A stretch of 64,000 bases of DNA from Niabella insulamsoli (GCF_039652435.2 NZ_CP190246.1:434001-498000); one strand, 5' to 3'. Counted from the first letter of the stretch, positions 1 to 7,886 are shown. The notes: generated by a model from the sequence alone, not told the origin. Numbers and translations are program-made.

Positions 1-544
1 TTCCTACCCAACCTTCCAGGCTATAAGGATCGATGGGGTTCCCGGCCACGCAAACGATCCAATACACCAACAGAAGCAGTAGCGAAACAAACCAGGCCGC
101 CCTGGGTTTTAGAAAATAAGCGATAACCGATGCAAAGAAATAACAGACGGCGATCCTTTGCAGCACGCCAAAAATGCGAACGCCTTTTTCGGGGTTGTGC
201 TGGTTCACCCACCCGATAAATTCAAGGCTACCTTCGTGCCAGCGCAGGAAAGGATACCAGTTGAGGAACAATCCGATGCCGAAAATAATCAGTGTTCTTT
301 TGATTACTTTTCGCCAGAAAAAAGCTGTTCCGGCCGTTTTTAATTTAGGAATTACAAAAGCCATGGCATTGCCCACCGCAAACAGGAAAAAAGGAAAAAC
401 CAAATCGGTCGGCGTGAGGCCGTGCCAGGGCGCATGTTTTAACGGCCCATAGATATGGCCCCAGCTTCCGGGGTTATTCACCAAAATCATGAGGCAAACC
501 GTAGCGCCTCGAAATATATCCAGCGAGCGGTAACGTAGGTTCAT
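1..544 (-). CDS. Heparan-alpha-glucosaminide N-acetyltransferase-like membrane protein (3' end cut by window)
   Basis: The reading frame is open from an ATG at 544 to the left edge, so only the N-terminal ~181 residues are present. The protein starts MNLRYRSLDIFRGATVCLMI and continues with a segment containing HAPWHGLTPTDLVFPFFLFA, which is the hallmark N-terminus of the COG4299/DUF5009 acyltransferase family related to lysosomal HGSNAT. Several hydrophobic stretches fit transmembrane helices. Members are thought to move acetyl groups from cytoplasmic acetyl-CoA to amino sugars across the membrane; in Chitinophagaceae they often accompany glycan use, but substrate here is inferred only. It is divergent from rfbB, with a 122-bp spacer. 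The catalytic C-terminal part cannot be inspected. Confidence 0.82.
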   Translation of the reverse strand, partial: MNLRYRSLDIFRGATVCLMILVNNPGSWGHIYGPLKHAPWHGLTPTDLVFPFFLFAVGNAMAFVIPKLKTAGTAFFWRKVIKRTLIIFGIGLFLNWYPFLRWHEGSLEFIGWVNQHNPEKGVRIFGVLQRIAVCYFFASVIAYFLKPRAAWFVSLLLLLVYWIVCVAGNPIDPYSLEGWVG

Positions 545-625
545 AGCTATTTTTCTAAACCTTTAAATATACGCAAAATTGCGATTTGGGATTGATGACA
601 ATTTCACGGTAAGCAGGCATACGAC

Positions 626-633
626 TATATTTG
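626..633 (+). promoter_or_regulatory. Bacteroidota -7 box upstream of rfbB
   Basis: TATATTTG matches the Bacteroidota -7 consensus TAnnTTTG exactly and lies 33 bp before the rfbB start codon. No convincing -33 TTTG is seen at the expected distance. Confidence 0.5.
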
Positions 634-666
634 CAATCTGTTTACTATTAAAATTTTTATCCTACT

Positions 667-1719
667 ATGGCAGGCAAGACCATTATCATCACCGGCGGGG
701 CGGGCTTTATCGGCTCCCATGTCGTGAGATTATTCGTAAATAAATACCCCGATTACCAGATTATTAATCTGGATGCGCTCACTTACGCAGGAAATCTTGA
801 GAACTTAAAAGACATCGAAGACAAAAGCAACTACATTTTTGAGAAAGTAAATATCGTGGACGCGGACGCTGTAAAATCCGTTTTTGAAAAACACCAGCCC
901 GATGGCGTTATTCACCTGGCGGCAGAAAGCCATGTCGACCGGTCAATTACGTCGCCGTTAGATTTTGTGTATACCAATGTGATAGGCACCGTGAATTTGC
1001 TCAACGCTGCAAAAGAATTATGGAAATCTGATTTTGACGGAAAGCGCTTTCATCATGTGTCAACAGACGAAGTGTATGGCGCCCTGGGCGATACCGGCTT
1101 TTTCACGGAAGAAACGGCCTATGACCCGCACTCACCTTATTCGGCTTCCAAAGCATCGTCCGATCATTTTGTGTATGCTTATGCCGACACTTATGGTTTG
1201 CCAGTGGTGTTGACGAATTGCTCCAACAATTACGGACCGAACCATTTTCCCGAAAAGCTAATTCCATTAATGATCCATAATATCATTAATAATAAGCCGC
1301 TGCCGGTTTATGGTGACGGAAAGTACACCCGCGACTGGTTGTATGTAATTGATCATGCGCGCGCTATTGATTTGGTTTTTCATGAAGGAAAAAATGCAGA
1401 AAAATACAATGTGGGCGGCTTTAACGAGTGGAAAAACATCGATCTGGTAAAATTACTTTGCCAGCAGATGGATGAAAAACTGGGCCGCGATGCCGGAACC
1501 AGCGAACAACTCATCACTTTTGTGAAGGACAGGCCCGGCCACGATTTGAGATACGCGATCGACGCTGGTAAAATCAATAAAGAATTGGGCTGGTCGCCCT
1601 CCGTCACTTTTGAAGAAGGCCTTTCTAAGACCATCGACTGGTTTTTAGAAAACAAACAATGGCTTGAGAATGTAACCAGCGGTGACTATCAAAAATATTA
1701 CGAGAAACAGTACAATTAA
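667..1719 (+). CDS. rfbB: dTDP-glucose 4,6-dehydratase
   Basis: A 350-residue extended SDR enzyme that converts dTDP-glucose to dTDP-4-keto-6-deoxyglucose, the branch point to dTDP-rhamnose and related sugars. Visible features are the NAD-binding glycine motif TGGAGFIGSH (residues 9-18), the family signature HLAAESHVDRSI, the STDEVYG segment and the catalytic YSASK at residues 158-162. Length is normal for RfbB/RmlB. It precedes rfbA by 124 bp in the same direction, so the two supply the first steps of dTDP-sugar synthesis; rfbC and rfbD are not in this window, so the final product (rhamnose or another deoxysugar) cannot be stated. A clean -7 box lies upstream. Confidence 0.96.
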   Translation: MAGKTIIITGGAGFIGSHVVRLFVNKYPDYQIINLDALTYAGNLENLKDIEDKSNYIFEKVNIVDADAVKSVFEKHQPDGVIHLAAESHVDRSITSPLDFVYTNVIGTVNLLNAAKELWKSDFDGKRFHHVSTDEVYGALGDTGFFTEETAYDPHSPYSASKASSDHFVYAYADTYGLPVVLTNCSNNYGPNHFPEKLIPLMIHNIINNKPLPVYGDGKYTRDWLYVIDHARAIDLVFHEGKNAEKYNVGGFNEWKNIDLVKLLCQQMDEKLGRDAGTSEQLITFVKDRPGHDLRYAIDAGKINKELGWSPSVTFEEGLSKTIDWFLENKQWLENVTSGDYQKYYEKQYN

Positions 1720-1843
1720 AAGGCGGATCGTTGATACCGGCGTATCCCTTGTCTGATAAATGTGAAGCGATTCATGAAAATTTGATGTTTACCTAACACC
1801 ACTAAACCAACTTATCAATTATTCAACAACAATTTAATACATA

Positions 1844-2698
1844 ATGAAAGGCATCATTCTCGCCGGCGGCTCCGGAACCCGATTGTACCCCATTACCAAA
1901 GCTATAAGTAAGCAGCTCATGCCTATTTATGATAAGCCGATGATTTATTATCCATTGTCGGTGCTGATGATGGCCGGGATAAACGAAATTCTTATTATTA
2001 CCACGCCCGAGGACAGTGCAGGATTTAAAAGGCTTTTGGGCGATGGGTCGCGGGTAGGATGCAGGTTCGAATACGCCGTTCAGGAAGTGCCCAATGGTTT
2101 AGCGCAGGCTTTCGTCATCGGCGCCGAGTTTATTGGCAATGACAAAGTAGCGTTGGTGCTCGGCGATAACATCTTTTATGGTGTAGGGTTGGGATCGCAG
2201 CTAAAAAAGCTGACCGAGGTGGATGGCGGCTACGTTTTTGCCTATCGCGTGAGCGACCCCGAGCGCTATGGCGTTGTTGAGTTTGATGAAGACATGAAAG
2301 CCATTTCGATTGAAGAGAAGCCCGAAACGCCCAAGTCGAACTATGCCGTGCCTGGTTTATATTTTTACGACAACAGTGTAGTAGACATTGCCCGCCAACT
2401 CGAACCTTCGGCACGCGGGGAATACGAGATCACGGATATCAATAAAATTTATCTGAAAGAAGAAAAGCTTCACGTTGCCGTGCTCGATCGCGGCACAGCC
2501 TGGCTGGACACCGGTACATTCGATTCTCTGACCGACGCAGCTGAATTTGTCCGTGTGATCGAAAAGCGGCAGGGAACCAAGATCGGATGCATTGAGGAAA
2601 TTGCCTGGCGCAGCGGCTTCATCTCCAAAGAGCAATTGCAGGTGTTGGGCGAGGAGCTGATTAAAAGCGGATACGGCGCTTACCTGAAAAAACTCTAA
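1844..2698 (+). CDS. rfbA: Glucose-1-phosphate thymidylyltransferase
   Basis: A 284-residue nucleotidyltransferase that makes dTDP-glucose from dTTP and glucose-1-phosphate. The N-terminus carries the nucleotide-binding signature GGSGTRLYPIT (from residue 8) followed by SKQLMPIYDKPMIYYPLSVL, and the internal LVLGDNIFYG and EEKPETPKSNYAVPGLYFYD segments are diagnostic for RfbA/RmlA. Length is typical. It sits immediately after rfbB on the same strand, and its product is the substrate of RfbB, so gene order is enzyme 2 then enzyme 1. The 124-bp gap could hold its own promoter, but none is clear. Confidence 0.96.
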   Translation: MKGIILAGGSGTRLYPITKAISKQLMPIYDKPMIYYPLSVLMMAGINEILIITTPEDSAGFKRLLGDGSRVGCRFEYAVQEVPNGLAQAFVIGAEFIGNDKVALVLGDNIFYGVGLGSQLKKLTEVDGGYVFAYRVSDPERYGVVEFDEDMKAISIEEKPETPKSNYAVPGLYFYDNSVVDIARQLEPSARGEYEITDINKIYLKEEKLHVAVLDRGTAWLDTGTFDSLTDAAEFVRVIEKRQGTKIGCIEEIAWRSGFISKEQLQVLGEELIKSGYGAYLKKL

Positions 2699-2798
2699 CC
2701 GAGGGCTGATTTTCTAAGAACTAAGTAAACATGTAGAAAAACGCCACATTGAATGCTTTAATTTTATAGTTTATGCCTTCATATTTGTCTTTTGACGG

Positions 2799-2806
2799 TA
2801 CATTTG
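2799..2806 (+). promoter_or_regulatory. Bacteroidota -7 box upstream of UDP-glucose dehydrogenase
   Basis: TACATTTG matches TAnnTTTG exactly. It lies 87 bp before the start codon, implying a leader of roughly 80 nt. Confidence 0.5.
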
Positions 2807-2892
2807 CATACATTCAAACCAAATTTAAATTGTAGCCCTCCTGGTTTTTTTGAACCTAAATAAATGGGGGGACCCACTAAATCTAATAATAT

Positions 2893-4215
2893 ATGAAAAT
2901 TGCTGTAGTTGGTACTGGTTATGTCGGCCTGGTAACGGGTACTTGTTTTGCCGAAACCGGGAATATGGTGCATTGCGTTGACGTCAATAAAGCCAAAATC
3001 GCTAAGTTGCGAAAAGGGAAATGCCCTATCTATGAGCCGGGGCTGGATGTGCTCCTGCAGCGGAATATCAAAGAAAGCCGGATACTTTTTACCACCGATC
3101 TCAAGGCTGCCGTAAAAAAATCGGACATCATCTTTTTGGCGCTGCCTACTCCTCCCGGTGAAGATGGTTCGGCTGATTTGAAATACATCCTGCAGGTAGC
3201 CGAAGATTTATCAGGCATTATAACCGACTACAAAGTGATTGTTAATAAGAGCACAGTGCCGGTAGGAACCGCAGAAAAAGTGGCCGCTGTACTGGGAAAA
3301 AAACTGGCTCCGGAACTTTTTGATGTGGTTTCGAACCCCGAATTTCTGCGCGAAGGGATTGCGGTAGATGATTTTCTAAAGCCCGACCGCGTGGTGATCG
3401 GAACTTCTTCTGACCGGGCCCGCGATGTGATGAACGAGTTGTACCAACCCTTCGTTCGCCAGGGTAATCCCATTTACTTTATGGATGAGCGCAGCTCGGA
3501 AATGACAAAATATGTGGCAAACTCCTACCTCGCCATGAGAATTTCTTATATGAACGAGGTGGCCAATCTTTGCGAATTAACCGGCGCAAACGTTGATCTG
3601 GTAAGAATTGGTATCGGTAGCGACAGCCGCATCGGAAAGCGCTTTCTGTTTCCCGGAATCGGATATGGTGGAAGCTGCTTTCCCAAAGACGTATTGGCGT
3701 TGCATCATACTTCCAAACAAAATAAATACGATTTCAAACTTTTAGATACGGTGATGAAGGTGAATAAGACCCAAAAAACCGTGTTGTTTAAAAAGATTAA
3801 AAAATATTATAAGAACGCGCTGAAAGGGAAGAAGTTTGCAATTTGGGGATTGGCGTTCAAGCCTGAAACAGATGATATTCGCGATGCGCCGGCCCTGGAA
3901 CTGATTCAGGAGTTGCTAAGCGCCGGTGCCAAAGTAACGGTTTTTGACCCCGAAGCAATGGCGAACGTGAAAGCCATTTTTGGTGATAAGATTAGTTATG
4001 CGAAAGACCAATATGTAGGATTGAAAGACGCTGATGCGTTGTTGATTGTTACCGAATGGAGCGAGTTCAGGAACCCTGATTTCGAGCGCATGGTAAATGA
4101 TCTGAAAAACAAGGTGGTTTTTGACGGTAGAAATGTGTACAGCCTCGAAAAAATGGAAGAACTGGGTTTCTATTACAACAGCATTGGCCGAAAAATTATT
4201 AATAACAGAAAATAG
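2893..4215 (+). CDS. ugd: UDP-glucose 6-dehydrogenase
   Basis: A 440-residue enzyme that oxidises UDP-glucose twice to UDP-glucuronate. The protein has the usual three parts: an N-terminal Rossmann domain beginning MKIAVVGTGYVGLVTGTCFA, a central helical dimer domain, and a C-terminal UDP-binding domain with IWGLAFKPETDDIRDAPAL. The catalytic cysteine is in GYGGSCFPKD at residue 262. Length is normal. The next gene encodes a UDP-glucuronate decarboxylase-like enzyme 54 bp downstream, so the pair forms a UDP-glucose to UDP-glucuronate to UDP-xylose route. No distinguishing feature separates it from TuaD or GDP-mannose dehydrogenase paralogues except the UDP-glucose-type signature residues. Confidence 0.94.
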   Translation: MKIAVVGTGYVGLVTGTCFAETGNMVHCVDVNKAKIAKLRKGKCPIYEPGLDVLLQRNIKESRILFTTDLKAAVKKSDIIFLALPTPPGEDGSADLKYILQVAEDLSGIITDYKVIVNKSTVPVGTAEKVAAVLGKKLAPELFDVVSNPEFLREGIAVDDFLKPDRVVIGTSSDRARDVMNELYQPFVRQGNPIYFMDERSSEMTKYVANSYLAMRISYMNEVANLCELTGANVDLVRIGIGSDSRIGKRFLFPGIGYGGSCFPKDVLALHHTSKQNKYDFKLLDTVMKVNKTQKTVLFKKIKKYYKNALKGKKFAIWGLAFKPETDDIRDAPALELIQELLSAGAKVTVFDPEAMANVKAIFGDKISYAKDQYVGLKDADALLIVTEWSEFRNPDFERMVNDLKNKVVFDGRNVYSLEKMEELGFYYNSIGRKIINNRK

Positions 4216-4269
4216 CCAGTGTTTTTTATTGAAAACAGGCTATTACGCTTTAAATATTGAAGATCAGCA

Positions 4270-5247
4270 ATGAAAAAGGTTTTAATTACGGGGGCTGCAG
4301 GCTTTTTGGGGTCACATTTATGTGATAAATTTATCAAGGAAGGGTATCATGTTATCGCTATGGATAATCTGATCACCGGCGATCTGAAAAACCTGGAACA
4401 CCTGTTTCCCAACCCTGAATTCGAGTTTTATCATCATGATGTAACCAAATATATTCATATCCCGGGCAACCTCGACTATATTCTTCATTTCGCTTCGCCG
4501 GCCAGCCCGATCGATTACCTGAAAATCCCGATTCAAACGTTAAAAGTGGGCGCGATGGGTACCCACAACTGCCTGGGCCTGGCCAAGGCAAAAGGCGCGC
4601 GCATTCTGGTGGCTTCCACCAGCGAGGTTTACGGCGACCCGCTCGTGCATCCTCAAACTGAGGAATATTGGGGAAATGTAAACCCGGTAGGGCCGCGGGG
4701 TGTATATGACGAGGCGAAACGATATATGGAATCCATCACGATGGCCTACCATACGTTTCATAATGTGGCCACCCGGATTGTCCGCATTTTTAATACTTAT
4801 GGTCCCAGAATGAGGCTGAATGATGGCCGTGCATTGCCCGCTTTTATTGGCCAGGCGCTTCGCGGAGAAGATATTACGGTGTTTGGGGATGGTTCCCAAA
4901 CGCGCAGTTTCTGCTATGTAAGCGATTTGATAGAAGGCATTTACCGGTTGTTGTTGAGCGACTATGTTCACCCGGTGAATATTGGCAACCCCAACGAAAT
5001 TTCACTCAAAGATTTTGCGGAAGAAGTACTGAAGTTGACAGGAAGCCAGGTGAAAATAGTTTATAAGCCGCTACCGGTGGACGATCCCAAACAGCGGAAA
5101 CCGGACATCACCAAGGCAAAGGAGTTTTTGGACTGGACACCTCGGGTAGACCGGGCGGAGGGATTGGCGGAAACCTATAACTACTTTAAGTCGCTCCCAT
5201 CGGAAGAATGGTTTAAGCAGCCCAAAGAGTTTGTATCTGCGAAATAG
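4270..5247 (+). CDS. UDP-glucuronate decarboxylase (UDP-xylose synthase) family SDR
   Basis: A 325-residue extended SDR. It has the NAD-binding motif TGAAGFLGSHL (from residue 7), the sequence LHFASPASPIDYLKIPIQTL typical of UXS enzymes, STSEVYGDP, and the catalytic YDEAK at residues 146-150 within PRGVYDEAKRYMES. The RIFNTYGPRM and GDGSQTRSFCYVSDLIEG segments also match UXS1. It would decarboxylate UDP-glucuronate, made by the upstream dehydrogenase, to UDP-xylose. The two genes are 54 bp apart and likely co-transcribed; a terminator-like hairpin follows at 5277. The C-terminal ~15 residues are polar and not part of the fold. Confidence 0.93.
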   Translation: MKKVLITGAAGFLGSHLCDKFIKEGYHVIAMDNLITGDLKNLEHLFPNPEFEFYHHDVTKYIHIPGNLDYILHFASPASPIDYLKIPIQTLKVGAMGTHNCLGLAKAKGARILVASTSEVYGDPLVHPQTEEYWGNVNPVGPRGVYDEAKRYMESITMAYHTFHNVATRIVRIFNTYGPRMRLNDGRALPAFIGQALRGEDITVFGDGSQTRSFCYVSDLIEGIYRLLLSDYVHPVNIGNPNEISLKDFAEEVLKLTGSQVKIVYKPLPVDDPKQRKPDITKAKEFLDWTPRVDRAEGLAETYNYFKSLPSEEWFKQPKEFVSAK

Positions 5248-5276
5248 CACGACCTTATTTGTCAGTCAAAATATCA

Positions 5277-5306
5277 AATCTTGCCAAAACAGGCAGGATT
5301 TTTTCT
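5277..5306 (+). terminator. Rho-independent terminator after the nucleotide-sugar genes
   Basis: ATCTTGCC and GGCAGGAT form a stem around AAAACA, followed by a run of T residues. Confidence 0.7.
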
Positions 5307-5393
5307 TTTGCAACTGTTGTATTGGCGGATGGCGTCATTCGGTAAAGTTTTTGTAATATTTTTCGCAACCGGCGATTATTGATGTTTAAGCAT

Positions 5394-5401
5394 TAATTTT
5401 G
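5394..5401 (+). promoter_or_regulatory. Bacteroidota -7 box upstream of the sigma-factor gene
   Basis: TAATTTTG fits TAnnTTTG and lies 36 bp before the ATG at 5437. Confidence 0.45.
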
Positions 5402-5436
5402 GCCACATTTCTTCACAAGCATAAACCCCGGGCAGC

Positions 5437-5940
5437 ATGGAAAAAGAAAAAGAGTTCAGCGATTTACTGGTTGATAATGCAGGGTTTTTAAAGCCATTCG
5501 CCGTTAACCTTACCAAAAATAACGAGACGGCTAACGATCTTTATCAGGAAACCCTTTATAAGGCATTAGCCAATAAAGAAAAGTACCATTCGGGTACAAA
5601 TATCAAGGCGTGGTTGTTTACCATCATGCGCAATATTTTCATCAATGATTATCGGCGTAATGCCAAGCGCAGAACTGTTTTTGATAGTACGCCTGAGGAT
5701 TATCTGATCAATATGCGCCAGGTTTCGGTGGCCAATTCGGCCGAAAGCAGTTTGAGGCAGAAGGAAATCGAAGCTGCGGTAGAGGCTTTGCCCGAAACTT
5801 TCAAAGTGCCGTTCAAATTATACTTTGAAGGATATAAATACCAGGAAATTTCTGAATATTTAGATGAACCGCTGGGCACGATCAAAAGCCGCATCCACTT
5901 TGCGCGGAAGTTGCTCAAAGAGCAAATCAACAGATATTAA
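5437..5940 (+). CDS. RNA polymerase sigma factor, ECF/sigma-70 family
   Basis: A 167-residue two-domain sigma factor. Region 2 includes NDLYQETLYKALANKEKY and the promoter-melting segment IKAWLFTIMRNIFINDYRR; region 4 includes ALPETFKVPFKLYFEGYKYQ, EISEYLDEPLGTIKSRIHFA and KLLKEQI, a helix-turn-helix of the -35/-33 recognition type. Length is right for an ECF factor. No anti-sigma gene is adjacent: downstream comes only the terminator and the repeat mosaic. This fits the stand-alone sigma factors common in Bacteroidota, whose targets and trigger cannot be read here. Its last six codons plus its terminator are copied twice further downstream (6331 and 7541). Confidence 0.92.
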   Translation: MEKEKEFSDLLVDNAGFLKPFAVNLTKNNETANDLYQETLYKALANKEKYHSGTNIKAWLFTIMRNIFINDYRRNAKRRTVFDSTPEDYLINMRQVSVANSAESSLRQKEIEAAVEALPETFKVPFKLYFEGYKYQEISEYLDEPLGTIKSRIHFARKLLKEQINRY

Positions 5941-5948
5941 AATAGAAG

Positions 5949-5975
5949 ATCCCGCTGTATTGGCGGGATTTTTTT
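5949..5975 (+). terminator. Rho-independent terminator of the sigma-factor gene
   Basis: ATCCCGC-TGTATTG-GCGGGAT stem-loop followed by seven T residues, 8 bp after the stop codon. This sequence is the source of two downstream copies. Confidence 0.85.
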
Positions 5976-6061
5976 ATGGAACAACTTCCGAGGTATTGAA
6001 AAAAGACCGGACTGTTGTGCTCCGCACCATTTGCAATCTGTTTTAATCCTTTTTTTGATTG

Positions 6062-6175
6062 CCTTGCCAGCCGAGTCTCACCAATGATTTTGTAAGTTGG
6101 CCGTGGACTCGGCGTTTAGAATGGAATTTTAACTATACACCGAGTCCCTTTCAGGAGACTCAGCTGAGAAGGAAG
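6062..6175. repeat. Nested-hairpin repeat, copy 1
   Basis: Variant form: the inner loop differs (GAATGGAATTTTAACTATAC) and the 3' outer arm reads GAGACTCAGCTGAGAAGG. Shared only with copy 8, which has the same downstream block A. Confidence 0.85.
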
Positions 6176-6217
6176 AAAACGCTCGGGTAATATTTGGAAT
6201 ATCTCAACTCCTTAAAT

Positions 6218-6329
6218 TTCCTTCCCAGCCGAGTCTCACCAATGATTTTGTGAGTTGGCCGTGGACTCGGCGTTTAGAATGACTTGAACTTACGCCGAGT
6301 CCCTTGCAGGAGACTCGGCTGAAAAGGAA
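6218..6329. repeat. Nested-hairpin repeat, copy 2
   Basis: Full copy with CCTTGCAG between inner and outer 3' arms. Followed directly by a copy of the sigma-gene tail and terminator (block B), as is copy 6. Confidence 0.85.
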
Positions 6330-6330
6330 A

Positions 6331-6380
6331 GAGTAAATCAACAGATATTAAAATAGAAGATCCCGCTGTATTGGCGGGAT
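6331..6380 (+). repeat. Duplicate of the sigma-gene 3' end and terminator stem (block B, first copy)
   Basis: These 50 bp match 5920-5969 with a single C-to-T change that turns the original Gln codon CAA into TAA. The stem ATCCCGC/GCGGGAT is preserved but the T-run is lost (CTTCATT follows). Confidence 0.9.
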
Positions 6381-6385
6381 CTTCA

Positions 6386-6490
6386 TTCCTAGCCGAGTCT
6401 CACCAATGATTTTGTAAGTCGGCCGTGGACTCGGCGTTTAGAATGACTTGAACTTACGCCGAGTCCCTTGCAGGAGACTCGGCTGAAAAG
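6386..6490. repeat. Nested-hairpin repeat, copy 3
   Basis: Full copy with TAAGTCGG in place of TGAGTTGG in the small internal hairpin. Followed by block C, as is copy 7. Confidence 0.85.
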
Positions 6491-6590
6491 TAAAAAGAAA
6501 ATTATATATCACTATGATCTCTGCTCGGATTCCTGTCTCAAGGACGACCGCTCGAAACTTCCGTCCCAACCTAGTCTCACCTCCGATTAC
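6491..6590. repeat. Block C and a decayed partial repeat
   Basis: From 6491 to about 6552 the sequence repeats at 7818-7879 with few differences (shared core CTCTGCTCGGATTCCTGTCT). From about 6562 to 6589 there is a degenerate 5' arm of the repeat (CCCAACCTAGTCTCACCTCC) lacking the rest, probably a truncated copy. Confidence 0.7.
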
Positions 6591-6700
6591 CTTCCCAGCC
6601 GAGTCTCACCAATGATTTTGTTAGTTGGCCGTGGACTCGGCGTGTAAAATTGACTTGAACTTACGCCGAGTCCCTTTCAGGAGACTCGGCTGAAAAGAAA
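6590..6700. repeat. Nested-hairpin repeat, copy 4
   Basis: Full copy; has GTGTAAAATTGACTTGAAC in the inner loop, a variant shared with copy 7. Only 9 bp separate it from copy 5. Confidence 0.85.
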
Positions 6701-6709
6701 AATGATCTC

Positions 6710-6817
6710 TTCCCAACCGAGTCTCACCAATGATTTTGTGAGTCGGCCGTGGACTCGGCGTTTAGAATGACTTGAACTTACGCCGAGTCCCTTTCAGGAG
6801 ACTCGACTGAGAAGGAA
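6710..6817. repeat. Nested-hairpin repeat, copy 5
   Basis: Full copy with arm variants CCAACCGAGTCTC and GAGACTCGACTG, so one base of the outer stem is changed on each side. Bounds the broken gene on its 3' side. Confidence 0.85.
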
Positions 6818-6838
6818 ACTCAAATTTGACCAGCCCTT

Positions 6839-7414
6839 TCACCATTCGTCAATGATTGGTTGCTTATTCGTCAGAGCTTCAAGGTCCATATTGGTCAAGA
6901 CAATAGTAACATCCCCATTGTTTCCGTTATAACTGGACCCGAACCAAATTTTTTCAAATCTATTTTTGAACCAAAAAGGAAATCATAATCTTTTATGGCC
7001 AAGTCTTCCTCTAACACATTATCCGGTACTCCCAGCGTTTTCACCAAAGAGTCTAATATATGCGTTTTAAAAGCAATGTTTATATATAATGCGTAATGAT
7101 CGCCCATTCTGTAAGCGAATATGTCTTTGATAGGAGACCCCCCAAATGAAATATTGCCCGTTTGTTTTTGGTGCTGCGTTGAAGATCCTATAAGTAAGAA
7201 AATGGCGCTGCCTAAAAAGCACCATCTTTGCAGGAGCATTATAATCCTCAAACTGATTTCTAACAAACTCAATAGTTTCTTTGGGATGGAAAATAGAATC
7301 TTCAATATTCATTTTCATATTTTTAACCTGAGCATCCAGATTAATCGACATCATAATAACAATGCAAATTAAACTAAATGCAATTTTTCCAGTATAGTTA
7401 AACTTATTCATCAC
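6839..7414 (-). pseudogene. Secreted protein gene broken by two compensating frameshifts
   Basis: Reading leftward from an ATG at 7414, the frame encodes a signal peptide (MMNKFNYTGKIAFSLICIVI, then MMSINLDAQ) and about 65 sensible residues. Near 7214-7220 (an A5 run) sense moves to another frame, encoding IFAYRMGDHYALYINIAFK and NVLEEDLAIKDYDFLFGSK. Near 6949-6975 (T-runs) it returns to the first frame, ending NNGDVTIVLTNMDLEALTNK, QPIIDEW and a stop at 6839. The intact protein would be about 190 residues. The product is not recognised. Both shifts sit at homopolymers, so sequencing error is possible. The gene is flanked by repeat copies 5 and 6, and copy 6 begins only 13 bp upstream of the start, so its native promoter may have been lost. 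Confidence 0.65.
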
Positions 7415-7427
7415 AGTCGTGAAGATT

Positions 7428-7539
7428 TTCCTCCCAGCCGAGTCTCACCAATGATTTTGTGAGTTGGCTGTGGACTCGGCGTTTAAAATTGACTTGAACT
7501 TACGCCGAGTCCCTTGCAGGAGACTCGGCTGAAAAGGAA
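7428..7539. repeat. Nested-hairpin repeat, copy 6
   Basis: Full copy with GGCTGTGG in place of GGCCGTGG. Followed by block B, like copy 2. Confidence 0.85.
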
Positions 7540-7540
7540 A

Positions 7541-7600
7541 GAGTAAATCAACAGATATTAAAATAGAAGATCCCGCTGTATTGGCGGGATCTTTTTTATG
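7541..7600 (+). repeat. Duplicate of the sigma-gene 3' end and terminator (block B, second copy)
   Basis: Matches 5920-5979 with two substitutions (CAA to TAA, and one T to C after the stem). It retains the stem ATCCCGC/GCGGGAT plus six T residues, so it may still act as a terminator. It is longer than the first copy at 6331. Confidence 0.9.
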
Positions 7601-7707
7601 TGTGTCTATTTTTAGGTTGACGCTTTTGGCGGTGACTCCAACCATAAATCCCTCAATACGGTACGAGGTGTTCGTCAAAACATCTTGCATAAAACTCAGA
7701 AGAACTT
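7601..7707. other. Unassigned 107-bp segment between block B and repeat copy 7
   Basis: Absent at the equivalent place between copies 2 and 3. Read leftward it encodes an open stretch that includes VLTNTSYRIEGFMVGVTAK and has protein-like composition, so it may be a gene remnant; no start, stop or family is identifiable. Confidence 0.3.
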
Positions 7708-7818
7708 TTCCTTCCCAGCCGAGTCTCACCAATGATTTTGTGAGTTGGCCGTGGACTCGGCGTGTAAAATTGACTTGAACTTACGCCGAGTCCCTTTCAG
7801 GAGACTCGGCTGAGAAGT
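7708..7818. repeat. Nested-hairpin repeat, copy 7
   Basis: Full copy sharing the GTGTAAAATTGACTTGAAC inner-loop variant with copy 4 and downstream block C with copy 3. Confidence 0.85.
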
Positions 7819-7886
7819 AAAAAGAAAATTATATATCACTATGATCTCTGCTCGGATTCCTGTCTCAAAGAAGACCGCTCTAACCT

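Noticed and set aside
4540..4971. 143-residue leftward open frame
   Set aside because: Lies wholly within the UDP-glucuronate decarboxylase gene on the opposite strand, without recognisable domains.
5864..6046. 60-residue open frame crossing the sigma-factor stop and terminator
   Set aside because: Out of frame with the sigma factor and passes through the terminator hairpin.
7445..7732. 95-residue leftward open frame across repeats 6 and 7
   Set aside because: Most of it is antisense to repeat and terminator copies; only the 107-bp middle piece could be a real gene remnant, reported separately.
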